A program made the position numbers and the translations under genes. The notes below the pieces were generated by a model. That model was not told where the DNA came from, searched no databases, and was given only the letters and a program-made list of their open reading frames with translations. Below are positions 51,978 to 62,600 of a stretch of DNA of 64,000 bases, piece by piece. Each line of letters begins with the position of its first letter. The first letter of the stretch is position 1. The stretch is from Siphonobacter sp. SORGH_AS_0500. GTDB lineage: Bacteria > Bacteroidota > Bacteroidia > Cytophagales > Spirosomataceae. The stretch lies in assembly GCF_002838835.1 (NCBI RefSeq), contig NZ_NHPP01000004.1, forward strand, positions 281,376 to 345,375, read 5' to 3'.

Positions 51978-54275
51978 ATGAATAGTAACAAGCTCTTTTC
52001 TGATTTGATTGATACTCTACCTGTTCGTCGAATTGCTTTTCTGGGAGATTACTTCCCTCGTCAGTGTGGAATCGCCACCTTTACGCATGATCTGAGAACG
52101 TATTTTCAAAAACGTTACGAAGATCTGGACACGTTTGTAGTGGCCGTTGAGGATCATCCCGGAACCTATGATTATCCCGCTGAAGTAAAGTATACCTTCG
52201 ACCAGAACAGTAGGTCAGCTTATTTGGAAACAGCTAAATATTTAAATGAGTCGGGTGTAGAAGCCCTTTGCTTACAGCATGAGTACGGTATTTACGGTGG
52301 GGAATCGGGTGAGTACATCATTGATTTGCTCAATCGGGTAAAAATGCCCGTCATTACCACCTTGCATACCGTTCTTCAGGACCCTTCGCCCTCACAGGAC
52401 CGCGTGTTGCGTCAAATTGCCGAACGCTCTTCGTTTCTGGTGGTAATGTCCGAAAAAGGACGTCAGTTTCTGGAAACGATTTATGAAATCAGCCCTGAAA
52501 AAATTGCGGTTATACCTCATGGCATCCCCGACGTTCCCTTCTCTAATCCCGATGATTTTAAAAACAAATTCGGGCTGGAAAATAAAAAGGTAGTATTAAC
52601 CTTCGGGTTAATCTCTCCTAATAAAGGTATCGAAACGGCTATTGCCGCTTTACCTGCCGTAGTAGCTAAACACCCGGAGTTAACGTACGTAGTGCTGGGA
52701 GCTACGCACCCCAACTTGATTCGGGAGCGTGGTGAAGAATATAGAAACAGCCTTATTAAACTGGCTGAAAATTTAGGAGTAGCCGAACACGTTCAGTTTC
52801 ATAACCGCTTCGCCGAGCTTGAAGATTTACTTCAGTATCTGGAAATGGCGGATGTATACTTAACCCCTTACCTGAATGCTGCCCAGATTACCTCGGGAAC
52901 GTTGGCATATTCGGTAGGCTGTGGTAAAGCCGTGGTGTCCACGCCTTACTGGCATGCCGAAGAATTATTGGCTAATAACCGCGGCATACTGGTACCCTTT
53001 GGTTCGTCTGAAGCCATCGCTGAAGCTCTGATTCATATGTTTGATGATCCACAATATCGTCAGGAAATGCGGGAGCGGGCTTATGAATTCAGCCGTCCGA
53101 TGGTATGGCGGGAAGTGGTAGGCAATTACCGACAATTATTTGGATACAGTGTTTCGTCTCGGATCAACCTGAATTATACGGTAATGCCGAGTCTTAAACT
53201 GGATCATTTATACCGATTAACCGATTCTACCGGAATCATTCAGCACGCCCGTTATACCTTGCCTCACCGCGAAGAAGGGTATTGTACGGACGACAACGCC
53301 CGGGCCTTATTGCTGGCTTCGTATCTGGATGCCGACGGAGAAATCGTTGATGCCCGTATTCCCTGGATGATCGATGTATTTTCATCGTTTTTAAATCATG
53401 CTTTTGATCCCGAAAAGGGACGTTTCCGTAACTTTATGTCTTACGGAAGGGAGTGGCTGGAAAGCTACGGTTCGGATGACAGTCATGGCCGGGCTATCTG
53501 GGCTTTAGGTGGGATGATTGCCCGAATTCGACGTCCTGATCTTCGGAACTGGGCTCGTGATTTGTTCGACCGTTCTATCGATAAAGTTCTGGAAATGACC
53601 TCACCCCGAAGCTGGGCTTTCACCATGCTGGGTCTGAGCGAATACCTGCATCGTTATCCCGGTGAACGTCATAAACGAGAATTAAGAAAACAGTTAGGCG
53701 ATCGTTTATGTGGTCTTCTGCGTCAGGCCGCTCGTCCACACTGGTATTGGTTCGAACCTATCCTGAGTTACGATAACGCTCGTTTATCACAGGCTCTGTT
53801 ATGTTCGGATGTTCCTGAACATCAGTTGGTTGGTCTGCATACGCTGGAATGGTTACGCGATGTGCAAACTGCTCCGGCAGGCCACTTCAGACCCATTGGC
53901 TCCGAAGGTTTCTATCCTATGGGTAGTGAACCTGCTCTGTTTGATCAGCAGCCTCTGGAGGCAGCAGCGTCCATCGGAGCGTACTTGGCAGCTCACGCTT
54001 ATACGGGACTGGATGTTTGGCACGATGCGGCTAATACTGCTTTTGAATGGTATTTAGGCAAGAATGATACCGGTTTACCGTTATATGACGAGACGTCTGG
54101 TGGTTGCTATGATGGATTACAGCCGCATTCGGTGAACTGTAATCAGGGAGCTGAGTCATGCCTGGCCTTTTTAATGGCCAGAGCTGAAATCCGGGCTGCC
54201 CAGTCGCAGCAACAATCTGCTATTATGCAGAAAAAGGCCCGGAAGCAGGCTGAATCCAAGTCTCTGAATAACTAA
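51978..54275 (+). CDS. GT4-type glycosyltransferase fused to a C-terminal alpha/alpha-toroid-like domain
   Basis: A 765-residue protein. Residues 15-400 are a GT-B glycosyltransferase: RIAFLGDYFPRQCGIATFTH, VIPHGIPDVPF, LTFGLISPNKGIETAI, YLTPYLNAAQITSGTLAYSV then GCGKAVVSTPYWHAEELL. Residues about 410-765 form a helical region with repeated aromatic motifs (EEGYCTDDNARALLLASYLD, DDSHGRAIWALGGMIAR, PHWYWFEPILSYDNARLSQA, NQGAESCLAFLMAR) like the (alpha/alpha)6 barrels of glycan-active enzymes. The GH130 gene follows after 105 bases. Likely makes, and perhaps trims, a glycan or glycoside; the sugar is not known. Confidence 0.85.
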   Translation: MNSNKLFSDLIDTLPVRRIAFLGDYFPRQCGIATFTHDLRTYFQKRYEDLDTFVVAVEDHPGTYDYPAEVKYTFDQNSRSAYLETAKYLNESGVEALCLQHEYGIYGGESGEYIIDLLNRVKMPVITTLHTVLQDPSPSQDRVLRQIAERSSFLVVMSEKGRQFLETIYEISPEKIAVIPHGIPDVPFSNPDDFKNKFGLENKKVVLTFGLISPNKGIETAIAALPAVVAKHPELTYVVLGATHPNLIRERGEEYRNSLIKLAENLGVAEHVQFHNRFAELEDLLQYLEMADVYLTPYLNAAQITSGTLAYSVGCGKAVVSTPYWHAEELLANNRGILVPFGSSEAIAEALIHMFDDPQYRQEMRERAYEFSRPMVWREVVGNYRQLFGYSVSSRINLNYTVMPSLKLDHLYRLTDSTGIIQHARYTLPHREEGYCTDDNARALLLASYLDADGEIVDARIPWMIDVFSSFLNHAFDPEKGRFRNFMSYGREWLESYGSDDSHGRAIWALGGMIARIRRPDLRNWARDLFDRSIDKVLEMTSPRSWAFTMLGLSEYLHRYPGERHKRELRKQLGDRLCGLLRQAARPHWYWFEPILSYDNARLSQALLCSDVPEHQLVGLHTLEWLRDVQTAPAGHFRPIGSEGFYPMGSEPALFDQQPLEAAASIGAYLAAHAYTGLDVWHDAANTAFEWYLGKNDTGLPLYDETSGGCYDGLQPHSVNCNQGAESCLAFLMARAEIRAAQSQQQSAIMQKKARKQAESKSLNN

Positions 54276-54303
54276 AGTAAACGTAGGTTTAGTATACTAT
54301 TTA

Positions 54304-54361
54304 TTGTTGTTCTCAATTTTGATTATCATTATCTAATGGTAATTAGGGTTGAGAACAATTC
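54304..54361. repeat. Inverted repeat between the GT4 and GH130 genes
   Basis: TTGTTCTCAA at 54308 and TTGAGAACAA at 54350 are perfect 10-bp arms, 32 bases apart. There is no strong T run after it, so it is as likely a regulatory or mRNA-processing structure as a terminator. Confidence 0.5.
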
Positions 54362-54380
54362 ACTTCTATCGCACTGAAAG

Positions 54381-55880
54381 ATGACCAAATCTCTGTTGAA
54401 TGTAGAACGTTACCCACTAATTATTAACCCAGACCCCCGCCGGGTTTTGTTTCGGCCTTTTCATTTGGGCAACGAGCGAATGGTGTTAATTGTGAACCGT
54501 TTGCTAGCTCTGACAGCAGAGGAAGTCGAAGCAGAGCTCTCTCAGGTATTTCAGGAGTTTCGCCACCGCCACCAGGCCGTTGAAACGTATCTGGACCGTC
54601 GGGCCAAAGAAATTCTTTCCTATTTTGATCTGGAGGAAGAATTGAGCCCCTTACACCAGTTATTGATTGGGGCTTACTTTACTAACGAGTACGCCCTGGA
54701 AGCTGCGGCTCTCTTTAATCCTTCCATCGTCTGGCATCCCGACCAATCCAATCTACCCGAAGGTTGCCGTCGATTCATTATTAGTCTGCGGGCTACGGGT
54801 GAGGGGCACATTTCGTCCATCGTTTTCCGCTCCGGATTTGTCGATCAGAATGCGGGCATTTGGCTTGATGGGTATTCCCGGTATGTAACGCCGCCTGACT
54901 CTTACGAAGAAGCGTATCTTTCAAGAGACGTTTTTCAGCGAAAACTCCATGAGTTGGGCCTGGATGATGGATTTGCGAATAGCATTGTCAGTAAGTTGCC
55001 CGAAGAAGTTTGTTACTCAGACGTTTATCCGGTCGTGAAGGAAGCCCCGGCCTACCAGACGCATCGGGTGGCAGGCGATGGAATTCTGGCTTTAATGAAG
55101 GCGAATTACATCATTAACTACAGCGATGATCGGGCGTTGAGCGAACGCATCCTGTTCCCTTATTCTCCCAATGAAATGAATGGCATGGAAGATGCCCGTT
55201 TCGTAGAATTCACGGAGGAAGATGGAAAAACCACCTATTACGCCACTTACACGGCTTATAACGGACGTGTTATTTTTCCGCAGTTACTCGAAACCAGGGA
55301 TTTCATTGATTTCCGGGTAAAAACCATGGCTGGGGATGTCGTCAAGAACAAGGGCATGGCTTTGTTTCCACGAAAAGTAAATGGGAAATACGTCATGCTG
55401 GGTCGGCAGGATGGTGAGAACATCTTCCTGATGGAATCGGATAACCTGTTTTTCTGGGAAACCAGCAAGCTGTTATTAGCTCCCAAGTATCCCTGGGAGT
55501 TTGTGCAGTTAGGAAACTGTGGTTCTCCCATCGAAACGCCGGAGGGCTGGCTGGTATTAAGCCACGGGGTGGGAGCAATGCGGAAGTATTGCATTGGTGT
55601 GTTCCTGCTGGACCTTAATAATCCAGAGGTAGTATTAGCCCGCTTGCCTTACCCCATTCTAACCCCGCAGGGGGAAGAGCGGGAGGGGTATGTACCTAAC
55701 GTGGTTTATACCTGTGGAGCAGTTATTCACGCTGATAAGCTGTTAATTCCCTATGCCATGTCTGATTATTCGACGGGCTTTGCAACAGTTCCCATGGATG
55801 AGCTGATGCAGGCCTTATTACAGGAGCGAGACAATGCGGTGGGGAAAAATGCGGAAACGGTTGAGACTGAATCCAGATAA
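54381..55880 (+). CDS. GH130-family glycoside phosphorylase/hydrolase
   Basis: A 499-residue cytoplasmic protein (no signal peptide). An N-terminal helical extension (about 1-170) precedes a five-bladed propeller with GH130 hallmarks: NEMNGMEDARFVEFTEEDGK (catalytic Asp region), TYYATYTAYNGR, KNKGMALFPRKVNGKYVMLG, QLGNCGSPIETPEGWLVLSH, and GVGAMRKYCIGVFLLDLNNP. GH130 enzymes phosphorolyse or hydrolyse beta-mannosides (beta-1,4-Man-GlcNAc/Glc or beta-1,2-mannobiose). Paired with the GT4 gene upstream, it probably acts on an intracellular mannoside, which is inference. Confidence 0.88.
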   Translation: MTKSLLNVERYPLIINPDPRRVLFRPFHLGNERMVLIVNRLLALTAEEVEAELSQVFQEFRHRHQAVETYLDRRAKEILSYFDLEEELSPLHQLLIGAYFTNEYALEAAALFNPSIVWHPDQSNLPEGCRRFIISLRATGEGHISSIVFRSGFVDQNAGIWLDGYSRYVTPPDSYEEAYLSRDVFQRKLHELGLDDGFANSIVSKLPEEVCYSDVYPVVKEAPAYQTHRVAGDGILALMKANYIINYSDDRALSERILFPYSPNEMNGMEDARFVEFTEEDGKTTYYATYTAYNGRVIFPQLLETRDFIDFRVKTMAGDVVKNKGMALFPRKVNGKYVMLGRQDGENIFLMESDNLFFWETSKLLLAPKYPWEFVQLGNCGSPIETPEGWLVLSHGVGAMRKYCIGVFLLDLNNPEVVLARLPYPILTPQGEEREGYVPNVVYTCGAVIHADKLLIPYAMSDYSTGFATVPMDELMQALLQERDNAVGKNAETVETESR

Positions 55881-55989
55881 TGGGGATTTTATTGCCTTAA
55901 TTCATTGATTGATAGTAATTTAATCGTACGGCATGGTTTTGATACTAAATAGGTAATCCGTAATCCGTCAGACTAACATACTATATATC

Positions 55990-56430
55990 ATGGGAACTAC
56001 TGCACCTAACGAACTCCGCGTATTGGTACAATCTTTAAGCCAGCTCGTTCGGGCGGCCCGGGAATGTCAATCCAAGTATGCACACCTGAGTCATGAAGCT
56101 AAAATGCCTCGACTCAGACAACGTTTATCACGGATGAACGTTGAAAACGAATGCCTAGCAGATGAACTCCATCGGTATACACGTCAATATGGAATACAGG
56201 AAGAAGAGGAAACGGAAGTAGTAGTCGCTTCTCCTGCCATGGATTGGGATGAAGAACTGGATGGTTGTGAGAGCGGTACTGTTTCTATTCTGAACGCTTT
56301 TGAATCAGTAATGGAGCACCGTTGTCTGACCGCTTTCCCTGAGTTATACAAAACCCTGACCAAGCGTCGGGAATACATGTCTGAAAATTTAAGCTGGTTA
56401 CGAAACATTCGTACTACAGCTCTTGCATAA
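55990..56430 (+). CDS. Helical-bundle protein, DUF2383/PA2169-like
   Basis: A 146-residue protein predicted as four helices (LRVLVQSLSQLVRAARECQS, MPRLRQRLSRMNVENECLAD, VSILNAFESVMEHRCLTAFP, LYKTLTKRREYMSENLSWLR), in the layout of the ferritin-like DUF2383/PA2169 family found in stress regulons. The metal-ligand pattern is not clear, so the family call is tentative. Followed by its own terminator. Confidence 0.55.
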   Translation: MGTTAPNELRVLVQSLSQLVRAARECQSKYAHLSHEAKMPRLRQRLSRMNVENECLADELHRYTRQYGIQEEEETEVVVASPAMDWDEELDGCESGTVSILNAFESVMEHRCLTAFPELYKTLTKRREYMSENLSWLRNIRTTALA

Positions 56431-56455
56431 ACAGCCCTATTTATAGCTGAGTACA

Positions 56456-56497
56456 TAAAAAATCCCGTCTGTGTGTAATCGCAGACGGGATTTTTTA
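56456..56497. terminator. Rho-independent terminator after the helical-bundle gene
   Basis: AAAAAATCCCGTCTG / CAGACGGGATTTTTT hairpin with A and T tracts. Confidence 0.93.
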
Positions 56498-56565
56498 TGC
56501 CCTAAATTAATGATGATCGGTGGAAACATTTTTTGAACGGTATTGGTTGATATGTAAACGAATGT

Positions 56566-56573
56566 TAGTTTTG
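56566..56573 (+). promoter_or_regulatory. Possible -7 box (TAGTTTTG) for the MarR-efflux operon
   Basis: TAGTTTTG matches TAnnTTTG. It lies only four bases before the ATG at 56578, so the transcript would start at or inside the first codons, favouring ATG 56587 as the start or a leaderless mRNA. The upstream TTG element is not at ideal spacing. Confidence 0.4.
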
Positions 56574-56577
56574 CAGC

Positions 56578-57066
56578 ATGAATCCCATGAAAGAAAATTA
56601 TGAATTAAAAGATGAGGCTTCCGTTGAACGAATTAAGAAGCTTTTTATCGTAAACATCTTGGGTCTTTCTCATTTAATTGTACGGGATACCAATCGTTGG
56701 CTGAACAAGCTGGGATATGCTCTTCAAATTGAGCAGATTCGAATTTTGATGACGATCAATTATTTGAAAAATCCACCTTCTCAACAGGATATTGCAAATA
56801 TTCTTCAAAAGAATAAAGCTGGTATTCAGCGGTCTATCCAGACCTTACAGCGAGATGGTTACTTGAGAAGTACGACTGATGGTCAGGATAAGCGAAAGAA
56901 TGTAGTAGTTCTGACACCAGCAGGTAAGCTCTTTGTGGAGAAGGCTACTGAGGCTCTGGAAGGCATGAATACTGAAATTGAAAAGTATTTTGAAGAGGAT
57001 GAAATCGCCGTCTTGCGAAGAATCCGAAGCAAAATAGAAGCCATTGCCCAAAATGCAGAAAAGTAA
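56578..57066 (+). CDS. MarR-family transcriptional regulator
   Basis: A 162-residue winged-helix repressor; an alternative start is ATG 56587. The DNA-binding core reads QIRILMTINYLKNPPSQQDI then ANILQKNKAGIQRSIQTLQR, with the wing DGYLRSTTDGQDKRKNVVVL, a typical MarR helix-turn-helix with DxR-type wing. It heads the TolC-adaptor-RND gene run, with 41 bases to the tolC-like gene. By analogy it should repress the pump and be released by a toxic ligand. Confidence 0.9.
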   Translation: MNPMKENYELKDEASVERIKKLFIVNILGLSHLIVRDTNRWLNKLGYALQIEQIRILMTINYLKNPPSQQDIANILQKNKAGIQRSIQTLQRDGYLRSTTDGQDKRKNVVVLTPAGKLFVEKATEALEGMNTEIEKYFEEDEIAVLRRIRSKIEAIAQNAEK

Positions 57067-57107
57067 TCTTCCTATTTGATTTATTATTGATATATCAACA
57101 GTTTCCC

Positions 57108-58448
57108 ATGAAAACGAACACTTTTTTGATTGCAATGTTGATGGCGGTGTTACCCTCACTCAGCGAAGCTCAAAATACGCAGCAGGGGTGGACCTTAAAA
57201 CAATGCTTGGAATATGGTCTGAAAAACTTTGGAGGCGTAAGACTCGCCCAGTATAAAGTTGAAACGGCCAACCAACAGGCCCGTGAAGCAATCTCTCAAT
57301 ATTTACCACAGGTAACGGGTACGGGTACGTTTACGGATAACATCAAGTTGCAGCGAAGTGTCATCCCCGCTGGAACCTTCGGTAACCCCGAACCGCTGAC
57401 CGTTGCTTTTGGTCAGAAGTACCAAAATACAGTATCGGCTCAGGCTACGCAGACGATTTACGACAAAACGCTTATTCTGGGAATCAAGGCAAATGAGCCC
57501 AACCAGAAATTAGCCGAACTGAATACTCGCCAGACGCAGGAAGATGTGATTTATAACATCACCAAAAACTATTATCAGGTTTTTGTATCCCAGCAACAGA
57601 TTGCTCTGTTGAAAGATAACATGACTCGTACCGAACAAGTACTAGGGGTTCTGAAATTGCAACGGGACAACGGCGTGATTCAGCCCGTGGATTATACTAA
57701 TACGGAAGTGAGTTATAACAACACTCGCTCACAGTTGGTATTAGCCGAGAATTCGCTGGAATTAGCCATCAATCAATTGAAGTATCAAATGGGATTGTCT
57801 CAGGATCAGCCCTTAATGTTAACGGACTCGAGTATTCTGAAACAACTACCTAAAGCACAAAAGCAGGAATTTGATCCCCGAAACCTGGTTAGTTTCCAAC
57901 AGGGCGAACGGAATCTGGACCTGCAACGCATTCAGATGGCCCGTACAAAAGCTGGGTATCTTCCCACATTAACGGCTAATGCGAGTTACGGTACGCTTTC
58001 TTTCTCGAATCAGTTCGGGGGAGCTTTTCAGAACTTCCTGGGTTTCGGTACAGTTGGCCTGCGTTTGAATCTGCCCATTTTTGATGGCTTTAGAAGAGAC
58101 GCTCAGTATCAGCAGAATCGGTTGACGGTGATGACACAGGAAGAACAGCAGCGTTTGAATACGGAGGCATACAAGTTGCAGTATAACAACGCTGAGTCTC
58201 AACTGATACGGGCCAGAACCAATACGGAAAATGACGACCGGACAGTGAAACTGGCTCAGCAGGTGTATGAGATCACGACGCTTCAATACAAGCAGGGGGT
58301 TAAAAACCTGACGGACTTACTGAATGCGGATAAGTCTTACCGTGAGGCTCAATCGAATTATATCAACTCACTCATTAACTATTACCAGGCTCAGCTCGAT
58401 CTGGAGCAGTCGCAGGGTACACTTCTGAATTTCTATAATCAACTTTAG
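57108..58448 (+). CDS. TolC-family outer membrane efflux channel
   Basis: ATG 57108 begins a signal peptide (MKTNTFLIAMLMAVLPSLSE), giving 446 residues. Two outer-membrane-factor repeats are visible through the long helical stretches WTLKQCLEYGLKNFGGVRLA ... ITKNYYQVFVSQQQIALLKD and YKLQYNNAESQLIRARTNTE ... QGVKNLTDLLNADKSYREAQ. It forms the trimeric exit duct for the adaptor and RND pump encoded next; the adaptor follows after 18 bases. Confidence 0.93.
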   Translation: MKTNTFLIAMLMAVLPSLSEAQNTQQGWTLKQCLEYGLKNFGGVRLAQYKVETANQQAREAISQYLPQVTGTGTFTDNIKLQRSVIPAGTFGNPEPLTVAFGQKYQNTVSAQATQTIYDKTLILGIKANEPNQKLAELNTRQTQEDVIYNITKNYYQVFVSQQQIALLKDNMTRTEQVLGVLKLQRDNGVIQPVDYTNTEVSYNNTRSQLVLAENSLELAINQLKYQMGLSQDQPLMLTDSSILKQLPKAQKQEFDPRNLVSFQQGERNLDLQRIQMARTKAGYLPTLTANASYGTLSFSNQFGGAFQNFLGFGTVGLRLNLPIFDGFRRDAQYQQNRLTVMTQEEQQRLNTEAYKLQYNNAESQLIRARTNTENDDRTVKLAQQVYEITTLQYKQGVKNLTDLLNADKSYREAQSNYINSLINYYQAQLDLEQSQGTLLNFYNQL

Positions 58449-58466
58449 ACGTCTTTCCCTATAACC

Positions 58467-59522
58467 ATGAAACGTACAACCATAATCGTCATCATCGCAA
58501 TCGTTGCCATTATTGGGTTAATTGGCTTCCAGCTTGCGTCGAACAAGAAAAAACTTGACGAGAAAAATCAAATTCCGACCAACACAAACGTCCAGATTCC
58601 AGTAACCGTTGCAACGGTGCAGGAAGGCGAAGTGTCCCAGCAACTTATCAAAACGGGTAATCTGATTCCGTTCCGAGAAGCCGAAATCATGGCTACGGCG
58701 GCAGGTAAGGTAATGAAGGTTAATTTCGAGTTAGGCTCGTCGGTTCGCCAGGGGGCTACGATGGTACAGGTAGATAACCAACTGAAAGAGTTATCCCTGG
58801 AAGCAACTCAACTGAACATCGAAAAGCTGAAAAAGGATGTAAGCCGTTACAACACGCTTTACGCGGGCAACGCTACAACCGAATTACAGGTAAACGACAC
58901 CAAGTATAACTACGATAACGCTGTTAATCAGGCTCAGCAAATCAAAAAACAGATTTCGGATGCTACGATCAAAGCTCCGATTAGCGGTCGTGTCGTAAAG
59001 AAAAATATCGAACCCGGCGAATACGTAAACGTGGGAACTTCTCTGGGTACCGTTCTGGATATCAGCCGTTTGAAAGTACAGGTATTAGTGAACGAAAGTG
59101 ATGTGTATTCACTGAAAGAAGGACACAGCGTTAAGTTAACCACCAGCGTATTTCCTGATCGCGTGTTCAACGGCTCCATCAGTTATATCGCTCCTCAGGG
59201 GGATGAGCAGCACAATTATCCCGTAGAAATCACAATTCAAAACGGTAATACACTCAAGGCGGGAACGTTCGTGAACGTTGATTTCTCACAAAAATCAAAT
59301 CAGAGAGCCCTGCAAATTCCACGTTCAGCTCTGGTAGAGAGTGTGAAAAATCCTTACGTGTATGTAGTAGAAGGCCAGGTAGTGAAGCAGCGGAAGATTC
59401 AGGTAGGTCGTGAATTAGGCGATAACATTGAAGTATTATCGGGCCTCAACGCCGGAGAAAAAGTAGTAACCACAGGTCAGATCAACCTAAGCGAAGGCTC
59501 TGCCGTGCAAATTACGAAGTAG
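58467..59522 (+). CDS. RND efflux periplasmic adaptor (membrane fusion protein)
   Basis: A 351-residue protein with one N-terminal membrane anchor (TTIIVIIAIVAIIGLIGFQL). It then has the HlyD-like layout: biotinyl-lipoyl halves (GNLIPFREAEIMATAAGKVM; ATIKAPISGRVVKKNIEPGE), a coiled-coil hairpin (about 110-160), a beta-barrel (VLVNESDVYSLKEGHSVKLT) and a membrane-proximal domain (IEVLSGLNAGEKVVTTGQIN). It links the RND pump to the TolC-type channel. Confidence 0.93.
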   Translation: MKRTTIIVIIAIVAIIGLIGFQLASNKKKLDEKNQIPTNTNVQIPVTVATVQEGEVSQQLIKTGNLIPFREAEIMATAAGKVMKVNFELGSSVRQGATMVQVDNQLKELSLEATQLNIEKLKKDVSRYNTLYAGNATTELQVNDTKYNYDNAVNQAQQIKKQISDATIKAPISGRVVKKNIEPGEYVNVGTSLGTVLDISRLKVQVLVNESDVYSLKEGHSVKLTTSVFPDRVFNGSISYIAPQGDEQHNYPVEITIQNGNTLKAGTFVNVDFSQKSNQRALQIPRSALVESVKNPYVYVVEGQVVKQRKIQVGRELGDNIEVLSGLNAGEKVVTTGQINLSEGSAVQITK

Positions 59523-59624
59523 TTGATAGTTGTTTGTTACTAGTTGTTTGATTGACAGTTTGTTGGAGGTGTTATTACCCCTTTCTAACAACTTACAACC
59601 ATCAACGAAAAACTAAATAAAAAT

Positions 59625-62600
59625 ATGTCGATAACCGAAGTAGCCATAAAAAGACCCTTGCTGGTGACTACCATTTTTACGGTACTCATTCTGTTTGGAG
59701 TCATTAGTTATCAGCAGCTTTCGTATAACCTGCTGCCCAAATTTGAGGCGAACGTAATCAGTGTTTCTACGGTTTATCGGGGGGCTGCCGCCGATGAGGT
59801 GGAAACCAACGTTACCAAAAAAATAGAAGATGCCCTTTCATCTCTGGAAGGTCTGGATCGTTTGAAATCTACTTCTCAGGAAGGTGTTTCTTCCGTTATC
59901 ATTCAGTTGAAAAACGGCGTTGATGTGAATCAGGCCCAGCAGGATGCTCAGCGGAAAATCGATCAGATTCTTTCGCAGTTACCCGACGACGTAGACGATC
60001 CGATTCTCAATAAATTCTCAACGGATGAGTTACCCGTTCTGCGGATGGGCGTAACGGCCAAACTGGCCCCAACGCAACTCTACGATTTGATCGATGAAAA
60101 ACTGAAACCACAGTTATCGAATGTAGCTGGGGTAGGTCAGGTAAACTTAGTCGGTGGAACCGAGCGGGAAATTCAGGTGAACATTGATCCTGCTAAATTA
60201 CGGGCCTATGGTATTTCCATCGGTCAGGTTTCTCAGGCCGTATATAATGCCAATGCCAGTTACCCGGCGGGTCAAATTGAAACGCAACAGTCCCAGTATT
60301 CCATTCACTTTGATGCAACGGTGCAATCCGTTGCCAAAATGCGGGAGCTGATCGTAGCTCGTAAACCCGGCGGTGGTGACGTATTACTGAAAGATTTGGG
60401 AGAAGTAGTGGATGGTACGGCTAAGGTTACCGCCATCAACCACATCAACGGTATTCCTTCGGTGGGACTTCAGGTATTGAAGCAAAGTGATGCCAATGCC
60501 GTTGACGTAAGTAAGCTGGTAAAAGAACGGATCGCTACGCTTGAAAAACAGTACTCGTCCATTGGACTGAAATTCAATATCGCGGCGGATCAGTCTATTT
60601 ATACCCTGGCTTCAGCCACTGCCGTAGTAGACGATTTATTTCTGGCGGTGGTGATTGTGTCGGTTGTAATGCTCTTATTCCTGCACAGTTTCCGGTCTTC
60701 TTTATTCGTTCTTGTCGCGGTACCTTCGTCGATTCTGCCGACGTTTATGCTGATGTATTTATCAGGCTTCTCGTTGAACCTGATGACGCTGATGGCCCTT
60801 TCGCTGGTGGTAGGGATCCTCGTCGATGATTCCATTGTAATTCTGGAGAATATTACCCGCCACATGGAAATGGGTAAGGATCGTCGTCAGGCCGCTATCG
60901 ACGGACGGAGTGAAATTGGGTTTACCGCTCTGGCTATTACCCTGGTTGACGTTGTAGTATTCGTGCCACTAGCCATGACGGGCGGTTTGATTGGAAATAT
61001 CCTCCGGGAATTTGCCCTCGTGGTAGTATTCTCTACCTTGATGAGTTTGATGGTTTCCTTTACCATCACGCCTTTGCTGGTATCTCGTTTCGGTAAGCTG
61101 GAGCATTTGAATCCAAAATCACTTTGGGGAAAAATCAACATAGGGTTCGAACGGTTCATTGATCGCCTCATTGCTTATTACGGTAGCGTACTGAAGACGG
61201 CTCTGAGCCATAAACGCTGGGTGTTCCTGGTGGTGATTCTACTTTTTGTAGGCTCCATTGCTCTGGTTCCCGCCGGATTCATTGGAGGTGCTTTCATGCC
61301 TGCCTCTGATCAGGCGAGATTGCCATTCAATTGGAGTTAGCTCCAACGGCTTCGGTATACCAAACCAACGAAGCCGTTCAGAAAGCAGAACAAATTCTGC
61401 TCAAGCACCCCGGCGTAACAAACGTGTTTTCAAACGTAGGGTATACCAGTACGGCTATCGCTTCGACTTCCAACAGTAACATCGCGGATATTAACGTGAA
61501 ATTGGTGGATAAGAAAGAACGAACCTATTCAACCGATGAGTTCGGGATGGAGGTTAAGAAAGAAATCAGTAAAATTCCTGGAGTGAAAGTAACGGCAAGC
61601 CCGGTAGGTATTGTAGGGGCATCCGAAGCACCCATTCAGATTGCCGTAAAAGGTACCGACATGAACTCCATCCGCAAAGCAGCGGCGGAAGTGCTGAAGA
61701 TAACAAAATCGACCCCCGGTACACAGGACGTAAAATACTCGGTAAAAGATCCGAAGCCCGAGGTTTCCATCAAACTGGATCGTGAGAAAATGGCTCAGTT
61801 GGGCATTAGTGCCGCTGACGTTGGGGTGGCCCTGCAAACGGCTTTCCGTGGCGACGACCGGGCTAAATTCAAGCAGAATGGTAATGAATATGACATTTTG
61901 GTGAATCTGGATCAATTTAACCGATCCAGTGCCAATGACGTAGGACACCTCTTATTTGTGAACAACCAGGGACGTTCTTTTGAGTTATCGCAGTTTGCTC
62001 AGGTAGACGAACGCGTGGGAGAAAGCGTGCTGGAGCGTAATGATCGATTATCTTCGATTACTGTTAACGCTCAGGTAGTGGGCCGTCCGGTAGGAACAGT
62101 AGGGGACGACATCAAGGAAAAGATGAAGTCTGTGAATTTAGGCGAAGGTGTTTCTGTGCAGTACTTAGGTCAGTTACAGCAACAGTCGGATGCCTTTGGT
62201 AGCCTGGGTCTGGCCTTAATCATGGCTATCCTGCTGGTTTACTTTATCATGGTGGCCCTGTATGAAAGTGTGGTGTATCCATTCGTAGTACTTTTCTCCA
62301 TCCCCGTAGCCCTGATTGGAGCTTTATTAGCTCTGGCTCTGACGATGGAAAGCTTAACGGTATTCTCCATTGTAGGTATGATCATGCTGATGGGTCTGGT
62401 AGCGAAAAACGCCATTCTGATTGTAGACTTTGCCAATCACCTCAAGGCTGAAGGCAAAGAAGTAGTAGCCGCTCTGGTAGAAGCAGGTAAAGAACGTCTT
62501 CGTCCCATCCTGATGACTACGCTGGCGATGATTTTCGGGATGTTACCTATCGCTCTGGCTAGTGGGGCAGGGGCCGAAACCAAAAATGGAATGGCCTGGG

